From contig OY725497.1 of assembly GCA_963281255.1 (NCBI GenBank), positions 4,022,968-4,086,967 on the forward strand: a stretch of DNA of 64,000 nt, written 5' to 3'. The position numbers and the translations under genes are program-made. Below are positions 25,301 to 33,052 of the stretch, one piece after another. Numbering within the stretch: the stretch's first letter is position 1; each line of letters begins with the position of its first letter. A model generated the notes under the pieces. It saw only the letters and a list, made by a program, of their open reading frames with translations, made no database searches and was not told the DNA's origin. The DNA comes from Aphrocallistes beatrix (lineage: Eukaryota > Porifera > Hexactinellida > Sceptrulophora > Aphrocallistidae).

Positions 25301-25520
25301 TGACGGTGCTCGCTCGAATAGGAATAATAATAACTATTACCCTTTCGAGAGACAGAGGGGAAGTGTACAAGTCGTGAACTCCAGACGTAAGCCTCTCACC
25401 GACTTTATAACCTTTCCCAAGAGACAACCTCCTAGAGGGAGAATCTACGAGAGGGATTCAAATCATAATGCCGAGATACAGAAAACCCCTTCTGGAGATA
25501 CAGAAAAACCCGTCTCATAA
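19311..25520 (+). CDS. P-loop kinase-like / RNA-dependent RNA polymerase / SF1 helicase fusion
   Basis: One uninterrupted frame of 2069 residues. Residues 1-195 form a NadR/AAA_28-like P-loop domain: Walker A GASSVGKTT (8-16) and ISDRGPDP (88-95). About 220-850 is a eukaryotic cellular RNA-dependent RNA polymerase (RDR/QDE-1 family): GKNPCYLLGDIRVL, HLVDCIVFPVKG and the catalytic triad Asp646, Asp648, Asp650 in GSDMDGDQY. A helical linker, two acidic patches and a Lys-rich stretch (1381-1393) follow. About 1560-1960 is a UPF1/ZNFX1/Hrr1-like superfamily-1 helicase: GPPGTGKT (1580-1587), DEATQ (1713), QHRM (1787), GFQGKE (1904) and Arg1940 of motif VI. The tail is rich in Arg and Asn. All motifs are intact, so synthesis and unwinding of RNA are expected. 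In other organisms these two activities are separate subunits of RNAi amplification complexes. An AG directly precedes the ATG (see findings). Confidence 0.92.
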   Translation: MSRIILCGASSVGKTTLASDWCYKNKNKKPYVQITEVARDVMREHNISRHDMVVSLSSPGKDLYFELQGMIIEEQNKREFELQNQLFISDRGPDPFVYCYLENQEKAMNMSGSKALMDCFARYRESLVVIVCPLDNQTDDGYNYVLRREDQYKFTDGLHEVLRHFSIPYMYLDEKDRMQRVEKLKKAVEGEIPIPISQFMEQDKFCLSFYLDRESAKKQTHPLPYLPLPKEGKEARVRTFDLNPSEIILTCDPMDRFETNRMVERYGEDNFVLIQFHQKLPTSLIRDVLQKGVQVNGAMYQFLGCSSSGLKSRKCYLLKGDVKDVEEVLFQCGDFSKIKMVSKRLKRISMLFSVAKDSDVEVPDEKVLLIDDIETSGGNFTDGCGFVGLELAKQIALGANAHVESPQDRIPCVYQIRFQGCKGIVIKDPEVGTDTIHVRKSMRKFDSGARPFPNVWVCDHSRPYSYGHLNKQYIMLLSGLGIKDEVFLKKQDDFLTALENMLINPEFAVAMLNWRNHPDIALKINSAVDLQQEEVQHCLRKLRYKFIEKMEKLSIPILDSRTLFGVCDPRGVMEYGECFIRITVNGVPQTLEPNTSVTVGKNPCYLLGDIRVLRAVDRPELNHLVDCIVFPVKGKAPHSAEIAGSDMDGDQYLVCWDQELVPPSMAEPYDYPSIEAFPSDKVTRDMMIDYFSRQKNMMGRINNCFQYWADLKNPGCFECEQLGAWFSRSVDSSKTGDVVRIPRNLVPPRNPNLENIPKKVWKVMEGIAKERQKKLAEDATDDAQDNNQTACAISEEFIKTLLDKKDRSIGEYKLFKLVYKWCQVQNMAEVDKLDKLCELSDHINFGLFTNLERKEAIQLGIPAEKVMNALNKSKLLNREMLRPFYLNTPACGWKFFFRASSSEFQWPNLYRAILDYPESMLVLQLPMEIKLAFHFIGPFEHGESIVPAGSLVSYFFSPLFGSKLRYVTETEYNLNLTERVIQFYRDNDEINTFLWLKSLIFDKEDPDLEHYDRVSIDLTRFERTIIRIKRHPLIQKMHFYSAEVFVKCERIEEIAYLDIHESDQPVNLTTTDLAASEDLEELPSDEEDMQDDDIPSTDPIIMRAPDPGLKDIAELARKGEYIQFCNILSDANSDVLELIQSSKLSDQVLSLLSSIIVKHSHKNPKAISDYLRKILESPHIVFKSPKDFLTLYSSLSKLHLNDLIQQHIMRSLDSLVLDNIAQYYQCIFDWELWCFVPFSASLELLHKLYVLQLDLEPKKLLERVDSSDSISLTIPDTIQDLAQSVDKQPPPIEESELNKYKCHFAHLMLLHLLAEAPGPEEYNKVADSENSVCMLRVNNSENDSGKETLVNVVELEDSSDEDEEVKNQEPKQDSKQTGGVKKEKKKRKKKKKTGVIKICFSKINKVTCRSFTVGSFVKIRLLPKPSSTHSNEPIAFGSLSRVSTSPAAITVDIREPVPKCILRSAELQVGFWCLTLIGNVTSFKRSTKSLRCLINSEITPILISQEAFPPTVHKEQFKIELNTDASDAPPEKEAKDRGPTHNPYPLMDNCNACKSRPRFNPSQEDAIYSALHQRITLIHGPPGTGKTHVASEIVHQMYHSIQRNGDGDVKTKILVAAETHNAVDNLTRKLLGMNMLIVRVGKLSQISKDIHEHTLDQQVEMKRVELGKDKRGEFQSPKLKKEILHSADIIAATCTGAGDADLKEIKFSFILIDEATQALEPVSLISIVKSCQQLVLIGDPNQLAPILPSKPELQNYYSKESPSFETLRVTLFHRLHKTMDSLFLDEQHRMHPYIASFPSRVFYQGRLKNGVTKNERRAPSLNFLYPHKPVVFIDVESDECRIGSSIKNPREADVIVHVVKKLLATTEFSWKDIGILTPYTGQVRCIKDKLEFVAKVEVCSIDGFQGKEKEVIVFSTVRSNANGVLGFTDDQYRINVLLTRAKRILIGVGNYETLSYSEIWKDWFGNYDILSEDKFYELSEIKDDSRDAPPYRDRSRNDGARSNRNNNNYYPFERQRGSVQVVNSRRKPLTDFITFPKRQPPRGRIYERDSNHNAEIQKTPSGDTEKPVS

Positions 25521-26006
25521 TTGTTGCTCAATTAGTTAGCTACTTTAAGTGTCGTATGCCACTACTAGGATCTTGTGAAGACGCTCTTATAAAGACTAAA
25601 TGCGTATTTAGTTTCAGACTTGAGTTTAGGAATGTTCAAGATTGGTTAGTATACACATTTGTGGCTTTCCTTACAGCTGTTATCATTTTGTACAATTACT
25701 TATTTCCTATTCTGTCATATTTCAGTAATATTGCAAAGTGCAAATATCTCTTGTAAGAAAATGGAGTCAAGTTTGAATGAATAAGTAAAACATTGATTGA
25801 CCAGATGTTCATTTTTGCAAAATACGAAGTGATTCTCTCTCATTCATTCATTCATTCAGTAACAATGGTAGTAACATTTATATAAATTTTGACATTTTGA
25901 TATTTTCTACGCGAATTGTCAATTCAAATGCGAGAACCTCATATCTATAATAAGAATTTCGCTGAGATATTCCACCAACCTAATTACCTTCTGTTTTACG
26001 TAGGAA
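25521..26006. other. Spacer between polymerase-helicase and channel genes
   Basis: Contains a short CATT repeat at about 25839-25857 and a 66-codon hydrophobic frame at 25556-25756 that I do not accept as a gene. A pyrimidine-rich AG at 26002-26003 just before the channel ATG may be a splice acceptor. Confidence 0.35.
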
Positions 26007-27422
26007 ATGCACTTTAGATTCACAACGTGGTGGGCATTACAGTTGATTTCTCTGCTCTGCCTATTCCGAAACTCTCAATCTGAAGTGAAGAGTATTCGGG
26101 TTACGAGGAAGACCAAGTTTGACTCTCAGGCTCAGAGCAACTGCAGCTTCAATGATGGAAACTGCGACCAGTGTCTAGGTCAACTAAATACACAGGGCAT
26201 TGGACTCTGCGGTTTTTGTCACATTTCAAACAGCAACTGCTCCGATGCCTCTCAGTGCCTCTGTCTTCCCGGAGGAGTGGAAGGGCCAAGTGCTTCTTCC
26301 TGTGACAGGGGGAACTGGTACTATGAGGCGTGTCCCGACGAACCCACTGACAAAACCGCAACCTACCGTGTCTCTGTCCGTCTGCTCAATGTCGCAGGTG
26401 TCAACTTCCAGTCTGGCACTTTCAGCGCTGACTTCCTGCTCTTCTTCGAGGGGAACCGCGTCGCGTACACGGAGAGAGAGTGCAACTCTGATGACGGCGT
26501 CTGCTTCAACATCCTCAACTCAGTCGGAGCGCCCATCGTTGCCAAGTACCACACCTACTTCCACGTGCAGGGGACCTTCTCTTTCGAAGTAGATCTATCA
26601 GAGTACCCTTTCGACAATCAGACCCTGCCTCTCCTAATCCAGGACTCCTACGACTCTGCAGCCAACCTCCAATGGAAGATTTCCGACAGCAAGCCGCACG
26701 CGAGTGGTATAGACTCCCACCTGGCCTTCTCTGGCTGGGCGTACGACGCCAACTCTTGGGAGGAGTCCCTCTCTCAGAGGTACAACCCCATCCTCCTGGA
26801 GAACTTCTCAACCTACGTCTTCAAGTTCCTGATAAAGCGTCCGCAGACGGTGGGCTTCATCAAAGGGTTGCTCCCGCCTCTCTTCATCGTGCTGGTGATC
26901 TGTGCTTCCTTCTCCCTCCCCGCCAAGGAGATGGGCAGTCGCATCTGGATAGGAGGCTCTCTGCTCATCTCAGTCGTTCTGTTCCACTCCACTCTGGCAG
27001 AGGAAACCCCGCGCAGAGGCCAGCTCACATTCGCAGACAGATTCATAATATCCGTCTACGTATTCATTTTCCTCTCTCTGGCGGTTAACATCATCGTCAT
27101 CCGCCTGTTCAGATCTGGGAAAGAGGGACTGGCTAACATAGTGCAGGGCCTTTCCGAACTGACCTCTTGGCCAGGTCTTTTCATTTACTTCTTCTGCCAT
27201 TTCTACCTGAGCTGGAATATCTTGCTGGTTCTGTTTTTAGTGACTGTCTCGAGTCTCCTGATTATTCTCTGTTTCCTCATCTATCCTTACACCCTCGCGT
27301 GCTCGAGTAGTCTCGTTGCCATGGTGATTCTGAAATGGGGAAAGAAACAGGTCGGGAAGGAGCGAGAGAAGGAAGGACTCCTCGAGGAGAATACGACCGC
27401 TCGAGATGAGAATGAATTATGA
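26007..27422 (+). CDS. PSI-domain pentameric ligand-gated ion channel lacking the Cys-loop
   Basis: A 471-residue intronless membrane receptor. A signal peptide (1-25) is followed by a cysteine-rich segment with ten cysteines (46-109); the first part has the PSI-domain pattern C..C..C...CGFC...C. The ligand-binding beta-sandwich spans about 118-278 and includes YPFDNQ (200-205). The positions of both Cys-loop cysteines are occupied by Phe and Leu. Membrane helices are about 281-304, 312-331 (channel-lining), 343-367 and 391-441 (long enough for two passes). The intracellular loop before the last helix is very short, as in prokaryotic channels such as GLIC. Assignment to the pentameric channel superfamily is firm; ligand and ion selectivity cannot be read. 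Confidence 0.82.
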   Translation: MHFRFTTWWALQLISLLCLFRNSQSEVKSIRVTRKTKFDSQAQSNCSFNDGNCDQCLGQLNTQGIGLCGFCHISNSNCSDASQCLCLPGGVEGPSASSCDRGNWYYEACPDEPTDKTATYRVSVRLLNVAGVNFQSGTFSADFLLFFEGNRVAYTERECNSDDGVCFNILNSVGAPIVAKYHTYFHVQGTFSFEVDLSEYPFDNQTLPLLIQDSYDSAANLQWKISDSKPHASGIDSHLAFSGWAYDANSWEESLSQRYNPILLENFSTYVFKFLIKRPQTVGFIKGLLPPLFIVLVICASFSLPAKEMGSRIWIGGSLLISVVLFHSTLAEETPRRGQLTFADRFIISVYVFIFLSLAVNIIVIRLFRSGKEGLANIVQGLSELTSWPGLFIYFFCHFYLSWNILLVLFLVTVSSLLIILCFLIYPYTLACSSSLVAMVILKWGKKQVGKEREKEGLLEENTTARDENEL

Positions 27423-27507
27423 TGTATACATTTCGACAGGTAAATCAAGTTGTATTAAGTTGCTAACTCTTATCAGATTTTTTCTTAGCTGTGTTACACA
27501 TTGTGAG

Positions 27508-27630
27508 TAATGGAATAATATACAGCTCAATAATTAAGTTACGCTCGCACATAACTACATATAAGACTCACATATGGAGTCTTATAGAGCTGAGCGTAAC
27601 TTAATTATTGAGCTGTATATTATTCCATTA
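27508..27630. repeat. Perfect 39-bp inverted repeat (hairpin)
   Basis: Arms at 27508-27546 and 27592-27630 are exact reverse complements beginning TAATGGAATAATATACAGCT. The 45-base centre contains a further AAGACTC/GAGTCTT stem. TA lies at both ends. It sits about 85 bases downstream of the channel stop codon, so it may fall in that 3' UTR. The rest of 27423-27854 holds nothing recognisable. Confidence 0.8.
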
Positions 27631-27854
27631 TTTATTGGAGAAAACCCTGGAATAATCCATGCATTATTTAAAACAGTTGATTAATTAAACTCTCAGAATA
27701 CCCATAAGTATGATATAACAAATGCCTTTTGGTTCGGGTTTAGTATTACTAATATGATCCCAGAGCTTGTTATAACGGAGTTGACTGTAGTTAAAGCTTA
27801 AAATCTTGTTTTATAAGAGTATTAACCATCCACTGTAATTAAAATAGCCGTACT

Positions 27855-28580
27855 ATGTTAAGGTCTTCGTTTCCTAACATCCCTCACAGCCTCTCCTCTC
27901 TCCTACTCACCCTATACCAGCTGCTGGTGCAGAGACCTATCCGCTATCTCCTTCTCCTCTACAAAAAATACGTTCTGCAATTCCAACCCGTTACCTATTA
28001 CAGTCCCCCTCCCTCGAAAGAATCTCTCTCCCTCCTCAGAAAGCTACCAAGGAAAACATTAGTGCTTGACCTCGACGAGACGCTAATACACTCACAGCAC
28101 ACCTGTCAAGTGCCTTATGACTTCTCTATCAACGTACAAATAGACGGAGTTCCCACTGAATTCTTTGTGTACAAGCGGCCACATCTGGATTTTTTCCTAA
28201 GCAAAGTGAGCGAGTGGTATCACGTTGTGCTATTCACTGCTAGTCTGGAGACATATGCAAACGCAATCGCGGATAACCTAGACGCTAAAAAGAGATACAT
28301 CAAGAAGAGATATTTCAGACAGAACTGTAGTATTGATTTCACAGGATTTACTAAAGATCTGAGAATCATAGAAAAAGATCTCTCTCGCATCTTCATCGTT
28401 GACAACTCTCCCACAGCCTATAAAGGCAATCCTGACAACGCGATTCCCATCAAGTCCTGGTACGCGGACACAAGGGACCAGTGTCTACTCCAATTGCTAC
28501 CAATTCTGGACGCGTTAAGATTTACAAAAGACGTGCGGTCAATCCTTCGGAGGAATATTCATTTGCATTCTCTCTGGTAG
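27855..28580 (+). CDS. CTDNEP1: CTD nuclear envelope phosphatase (Dullard)
   Basis: A 241-residue intronless gene (human CTDNEP1 is 244). This HAD-type serine phosphatase of the nuclear envelope/ER acts on lipin and so controls membrane lipid synthesis. An N-terminal hydrophobic segment (about 10-45) supplies the membrane anchor. The catalytic motif LVLDLDETLIHS places Asp72 and Asp74. The downstream family blocks YKRPHLDFFLSKVSEWY, NSPTAYKGNPDNAIPIKSW and LLPILDALRFTKDVRSILRRN are intact, and the C-terminus ends ..LW as in vertebrates. Confidence 0.95.
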   Translation: MLRSSFPNIPHSLSSLLLTLYQLLVQRPIRYLLLLYKKYVLQFQPVTYYSPPPSKESLSLLRKLPRKTLVLDLDETLIHSQHTCQVPYDFSINVQIDGVPTEFFVYKRPHLDFFLSKVSEWYHVVLFTASLETYANAIADNLDAKKRYIKKRYFRQNCSIDFTGFTKDLRIIEKDLSRIFIVDNSPTAYKGNPDNAIPIKSWYADTRDQCLLQLLPILDALRFTKDVRSILRRNIHLHSLW

Positions 28581-28916
28581 CAAGATCCTTGTAATTATTT
28601 TCGTTTAAATCCCGCTTCTTTCCAGCGCATTTCTAGTATCAATTCAAGTAATGGTTCTTTGTAAATTTGTGTCTTTTGCAATTTATTTTTTCTGTTATCA
28701 TAAAATATTATTTAAGATGAAATTATTTCTTAACATTACTTTAAGTCCAATGACTACTTATCTGTTCAGATGATGTTATACCACTACACTTGAAGAATCC
28801 TTCAAAATAGCATCACACGTAACACACAAGGTTGCTCATATATCTCCATTCAAATGTTCATGCATGTAGTTTGTATTAATATATAGAATTGTTATTGAAT
28901 TAGAAAATATTCACAT
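28581..28916. other. Spacer before first FAAH-like gene
   Basis: AT-rich; nothing recognised. Sequence similarity to the second FAAH-like gene begins only four bases before the ATG. Confidence 0.4.
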
Positions 28917-30821
28917 ATGTTCAGTTGGTTAGGATTTACATTCGGTGCAGTATTTGCTGCATTTGTGCTCCCTCTCGTGTATTCAGTGGTGAAGGCACTC
29001 TTAGGAGTAGGACCCTCTGGTAGAGTTCATTCAGCCCCTCCCATCCAGGAAGTGATTGATGCAGGAGGAGGAGAATACAATGCACTTGAGAATCACGCAC
29101 CTAAATTGACTGGGAAGCTCTTTGCATGGTTTTGTAATTTCTTGTGGACTCCATTCGGTGAAAAATGGGTACTGCAAAAGCTAATGAATGATAATCGTCT
29201 GTTTGCTGCTAGAGAGCGTTACTTACCGGAAGCAGCTACCTTCTACCCCACACCTCCATTTGTCCCTTTCCCTGAACAAACTGGAGGAGACAAGGAAGGG
29301 AGAGAGGAGAAGAGTAAGGAGGAGGAGATTGAGAGTTTGCTGCACTCTGATTCTCATGAAGAGTCAGGAGGAGGAGAGTTCGTGTTCCCCAGTGTGATGG
29401 AGTATCTGCGTGGTTACAGGTGTGGAAGTGTGACACCGGAAGCAGTGGCAGAGCGTATCATTGAGAGTATTGGTGCATCTGAGTCCCTGTCTCCTCCTCT
29501 CCGCGCCTTTGTCCAGTGGAACGAGTCTGAAATCCGTAAACAGGCTGCAGAGTCGACACGTCGCTATAAGGAGGAGGACAACATCCGTCCATTGGAAGGG
29601 GTGCCTGTTGGAATTAAAGAGAGCATCCCCACTAAGCCTTACGCTCTCCGAATTGGGACCTCTTTCATCCCGATTGGAGCCCAAAACTTCACAGAGCAAG
29701 ATGAATCTGAAGTAGTGCTGAAGCTCAGGAATGCTGGGGCCATTATAGTTGGCGTTAATAACTTGCACGAGTATGGGATTGGAGGGACTGGTGTGAATCC
29801 TAACGAGCTGCACGGAACACCTTGCAATCCGTATGGCCAGTACAGGTATCCCGGAGGCAGCAGCAGTGGGGCTGGAGTTGCCGTTGCTTCTGGTCTCATT
29901 CCCCTCGCGATAGGTACGGACGGAGGAGGCTCAATCCGCATACCTGCATCCCTCTGTGGTATCGTAGGACTCAAAGCTACTTTTGGGAGGATTTCAGACG
30001 CTAGGAGTGTCACTGGTGCTCCGACCGTCTCTCACGTCGGACCAATGTGCACCTCAGTAGCCGACACCGCTCTAGCTTACCTAATCCTAGCAGGTGCTGA
30101 TAAGACAGTTCCACCAAGCATACACCAGGGACTTGTCACCGTGGGAGACTATCTGGATGCTAGCCAACGTGTGAAAGGGTTGAAGGTGGGTGTATACCGC
30201 GCCTGGTTCGATCATTGTGACTCTGAAGTCCGTAAAGCTTGCGAACGCGCTCTCACCTATATCAGGGAAGCTGGCGCTGAAGTGGTGGACGTTCACATTC
30301 CTGAGCTGAACCAAATTCTCACAGGACATGTCCAAATTTTTCTCCCAGAGCTCAGGAGCGCATTTGGATATGATTTCTGTGAGCATTTCCAAGAAATAAA
30401 TCCACATACCAAGCTCTTACTATCGATTAGTCAAGGCGTGACAGGTTCTGACTACATAGTAGCAGCTAGGCAACGGACGAGGTCCATTATGATAATGAAG
30501 TATCTTTTCAAAAAGGTGGACATCTTAGTAACACCCGCCACTGCTTGCACAGCTCCAGGTCTGAATAAATCAATTCTAACTCACGGTGAGAGTGACATCC
30601 ATAACGTTTCTAAACTTATTCGCTACACCGTCCTGGGTAATATGACCGGGGTGCCAGGCATCGCTCTCCCTGTGGGGTATGACTCTAACAATCTCCCAAT
30701 CTCTCTCCAGTTGATGTCCAGCTGGTGGAGAGAAGACCTCCTCTTCTTACTAGCCAGCCAGATCGAGAAAAGAGTAGTGAAGCGGAAGCCTCAAATATTT
30801 TATGATATCTTAAGAACGTAG
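28917..30821 (+). CDS. Fatty-acid amide hydrolase-like amidase, copy 1
   Basis: A 634-residue intronless amidase-signature enzyme with an N-terminal transmembrane helix (about 4-30), as in FAAH. The Ser-Ser-Lys triad is visible: Lys234 in GVPVGIKES, Ser315 in PGGSSSGAG and the nucleophile Ser339 in GTDGGGSIRIPASLCG. GGSSSG and GGGSIRIP are closer to plant FAAH than to mammalian FAAH1. Expected role: membrane-bound hydrolysis of N-acylethanolamines or related fatty amides. Acidic residues 120-145 form a low-complexity insert. Nucleotide blocks 28913-29118, 29205-29606 and 30636-30810 are nearly identical to copy 2; the rest is diverged (see findings). Confidence 0.88.
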   Translation: MFSWLGFTFGAVFAAFVLPLVYSVVKALLGVGPSGRVHSAPPIQEVIDAGGGEYNALENHAPKLTGKLFAWFCNFLWTPFGEKWVLQKLMNDNRLFAARERYLPEAATFYPTPPFVPFPEQTGGDKEGREEKSKEEEIESLLHSDSHEESGGGEFVFPSVMEYLRGYRCGSVTPEAVAERIIESIGASESLSPPLRAFVQWNESEIRKQAAESTRRYKEEDNIRPLEGVPVGIKESIPTKPYALRIGTSFIPIGAQNFTEQDESEVVLKLRNAGAIIVGVNNLHEYGIGGTGVNPNELHGTPCNPYGQYRYPGGSSSGAGVAVASGLIPLAIGTDGGGSIRIPASLCGIVGLKATFGRISDARSVTGAPTVSHVGPMCTSVADTALAYLILAGADKTVPPSIHQGLVTVGDYLDASQRVKGLKVGVYRAWFDHCDSEVRKACERALTYIREAGAEVVDVHIPELNQILTGHVQIFLPELRSAFGYDFCEHFQEINPHTKLLLSISQGVTGSDYIVAARQRTRSIMIMKYLFKKVDILVTPATACTAPGLNKSILTHGESDIHNVSKLIRYTVLGNMTGVPGIALPVGYDSNNLPISLQLMSSWWREDLLFLLASQIEKRVVKRKPQIFYDILRT

Positions 30822-31089
30822 GGTATTGACTCTTGTTGCTTCAAAATTATATTCAACTATTAGCCCTGCTGAGATTATGTATGTCTGTATATGTTATAGT
30901 AGTTATCTTTGTTTGCTAGGTCCATGTATGACGACCTCACAAAGAACCGCAAAGCGAAATGCTCATCTTTTAATATTACTTTTGTTGTGTTTAATATAAC
31001 TAGACTATAATTTTATGGAAAACAATTATTTCTGTTCTTTGAAGCTGTCGGGTTAGCAATTACGTACATACTAGTATGTACGTTGTAAT

Positions 31090-31250
31090 CTTGCATATTA
31101 AAACGCTAGGATTTTTTTATTTTATTTTTGTTTGTCCGAATTGATTGAAGAATTGGCAAGTCGTATAGAGATGAAAATTGGTATGTAGGTGGCAAATGAT
31201 GAGTCTACGATTAATTTCTAAGATCTAAGTGAAATTTTTACATCTCAACA
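31090..31250 (+). repeat. Dispersed TTTGTCCGAATTGATT repeat, copy A
   Basis: Contains TTTGTCCGAATTGATTGAAG followed by AATTGGCAAGTC. Recognisable relatives lie at 38402-38563 (inverted, in TUBGCP3 intron 2), 51800-51960 (inverted) and 55161-55197 (same strand, in intron 1 of the RanBP2-like gene). Class unknown (SINE- or MITE-like). Confidence 0.6.
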
Positions 31251-31568
31251 AAAAATGGAAAAGAATTTTCACACCTTTTCTATACAATATATAAGGCTTA
31301 TCCATAGCATTCTATATACTAAGGCAATGGCACTCACCAAAAAATTAGTACCATGGATTGGTTAAATACTTCAAAACCAATAATTTTGATATTGTAGATA
31401 CGTATTTCAATTTTCCATCAATTTAGGCATTCACCCCCCTGACAAACTAACTATTATTTCAGAACAATTGAAATGAGATATATTATTTGGTTTTTAATGC
31501 ACATAGTCGAATTATTTAATACTTAATACATACAAAATATCAAAAGAATAGTTAATCACACACAATAT

Positions 31569-31770
31569 TGAGACTTGAGGGACAGACTTGACTTAGCTTG
31601 AGAGACAGACTTGACTTAGCTTAAGGGACAGACTTGACTTGACTTGACATGACTTGACTTGACTTGACTTGACATGACTTGACTTGACATGACATGACAT
31701 GACATGACATGACATGACATGACTTGACATGACATGACATGACATGACTTGACTTGACTTGACTTGACTC
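31569..31770. repeat. GACTT/GACAT pentamer microsatellite
   Basis: An array of five-base units GACTT and GACAT. It is preceded by about three longer units containing ACAGACTTGACTTAGCTT. The mix of two unit types in blocks suggests replication slippage. Confidence 0.9.
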
Positions 31771-32045
31771 GGGACTTTCAATAGAATATAGTCACACATT
31801 CCGGACTTCTACAGTCTGTGAAGTTGACTAAATAAACAAAGAATATATTAAATTAGTTCTTGAATTTAGCCAGTTTACTATTCTCTTGTTTCAATACTAG
31901 TGCATTATATATAGGTCTTAACTTTATTAGAAGTGTATACAATGTTTTAGTTCCATATTAGCACATGCCAAATGAATAATATTAGTACGGGAAGAGCCAG
32001 AATAAATGTTTTAAATTTCTGCTGAGGGTGCAGATACATCGTCGT

Positions 32046-32199
32046 CATAGGTGTAACTCCAGGGGTGGCAGGGGTAGCGTGCCACCACAGACCTAAATGT
32101 TATGTTGACTTGGGGTGGCATGCCACATTAGTTTGATATATGTTTACAAATCTCGCCACCCCAGCTAACCATGAAAAAATCAAAATAGTTACGCCTATG
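32046..32199. mobile_element. hAT-type MITE with perfect 8-bp target duplication
   Basis: Terminal repeats CATAGGTGTAACT and the inverted AGTTACGCCTATG enclose 154 bp. ATCGTCGT is duplicated exactly on both sides (32038-32045 and 32200-32207). Confidence 0.88.
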
Positions 32200-32376
32200 A
32201 TCGTCGTTAAACGACTATTCTTCCCTACCCAATTCACATTGAACATTTCCTAAACATCATTAACGAATTTCAAGAACTCAACAGTTTAGTTCTGGTCTAC
32301 ACTGTTCTTATCCATCATATAAGCTAACAGTCCGGCTAAAGTTGACTAATAGAAAATCTTCTTAAGGGCCAAAATT

Positions 32377-32435
32377 ACATTTCGCCTTTCCAACCTGACA
32401 ACCAGCAGGCTTGTTAGGTTGGAAAGGCGAAATGT
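32377..32435. repeat. 59-bp near-perfect hairpin
   Basis: 25-base arms start ACATTTCGCCTTTCCAACCT; they pair with one G-U and enclose a 9-base loop (CCAGCAGGC). Size and shape resemble a short MITE or a small-RNA precursor. Confidence 0.75.
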
Positions 32436-32820
32436 CCCGATGTTAATTTGGAGCACGTTTAGTTAAATTGCACTTGTCCGAATTTAAAAAAAGGTATTTA
32501 TGCCCACGTTTTTGTAGTAACGAGGATTGCATTTACTAAATTTGGGGAAGGCAACACTTTTTCTTGGTCTTTTAAATTCAGTCAATTGTTTCTACCCAAC
32601 TTGAGTATGTATATATGCATGATTCTAGAATAATGAACTACATTACTTTATGTATCTATTGTAAACAAAAGTAAACAAATAATTTATCATATCGATCTGA
32701 AAATATGATATTCGAAATCTACACTCCTAAAAACCCCATGTCAACCGTTGGAAGCTAGTCTCTAGCATAATTTTCAAAATTCGTCAAATGGTGTTAAAAA
32801 AATACACACAACCTTTTTTA

Positions 32821-32993
32821 TTGCTTATATTATATAATAATTATATAATTATTATATAATAATTATATAATTATTATATAATTATTATATAATAATTATA
32901 TAATAATTATATAATAATTATATAATAATTATATAATAATTGTATAATAATTATATAATAATTATATAATAATTATATAATTATTATATTATT
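32821..32993. repeat. ATAATTAT satellite tract
   Basis: About 170 bases of repeated TATAATAATTA/TAATTATTATA units, self-complementary throughout and so able to form cruciforms. It lies about 60 bases upstream of the second FAAH-like start codon. Confidence 0.9.
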
Positions 32994-33052
32994 TTTTTGT
33001 TTACTATATTCCAAATAGCTATTCAGGGCAACATAAAAACCTTAGGCTACAT

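Larger units (their letters stand above)
30822..33052. other. Repeat-rich spacer between the two FAAH-like genes
   Basis: Holds a dispersed repeat at 31090-31250, a pentamer microsatellite, a hAT MITE, a hairpin and an AT satellite, annotated separately. No gene seen. Confidence 0.5.

Noticed and set aside
25556-25756. 66-codon hydrophobic frame after the polymerase-helicase gene
   Set aside because: It has an ATG and a membrane-like stretch but no family resemblance, and sits in AT-rich DNA where hydrophobic frames arise by chance.
31569-31770. Possible CRISPR-like or other spaced repeat array
   Set aside because: The units are contiguous five-base repeats without spacers; this is a microsatellite in a eukaryotic genome.
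31593-31799. 68-codon minus-strand frame rich in SHVMS/KSSQV repeats
   Set aside because: It is only the translation of the pentamer microsatellite.
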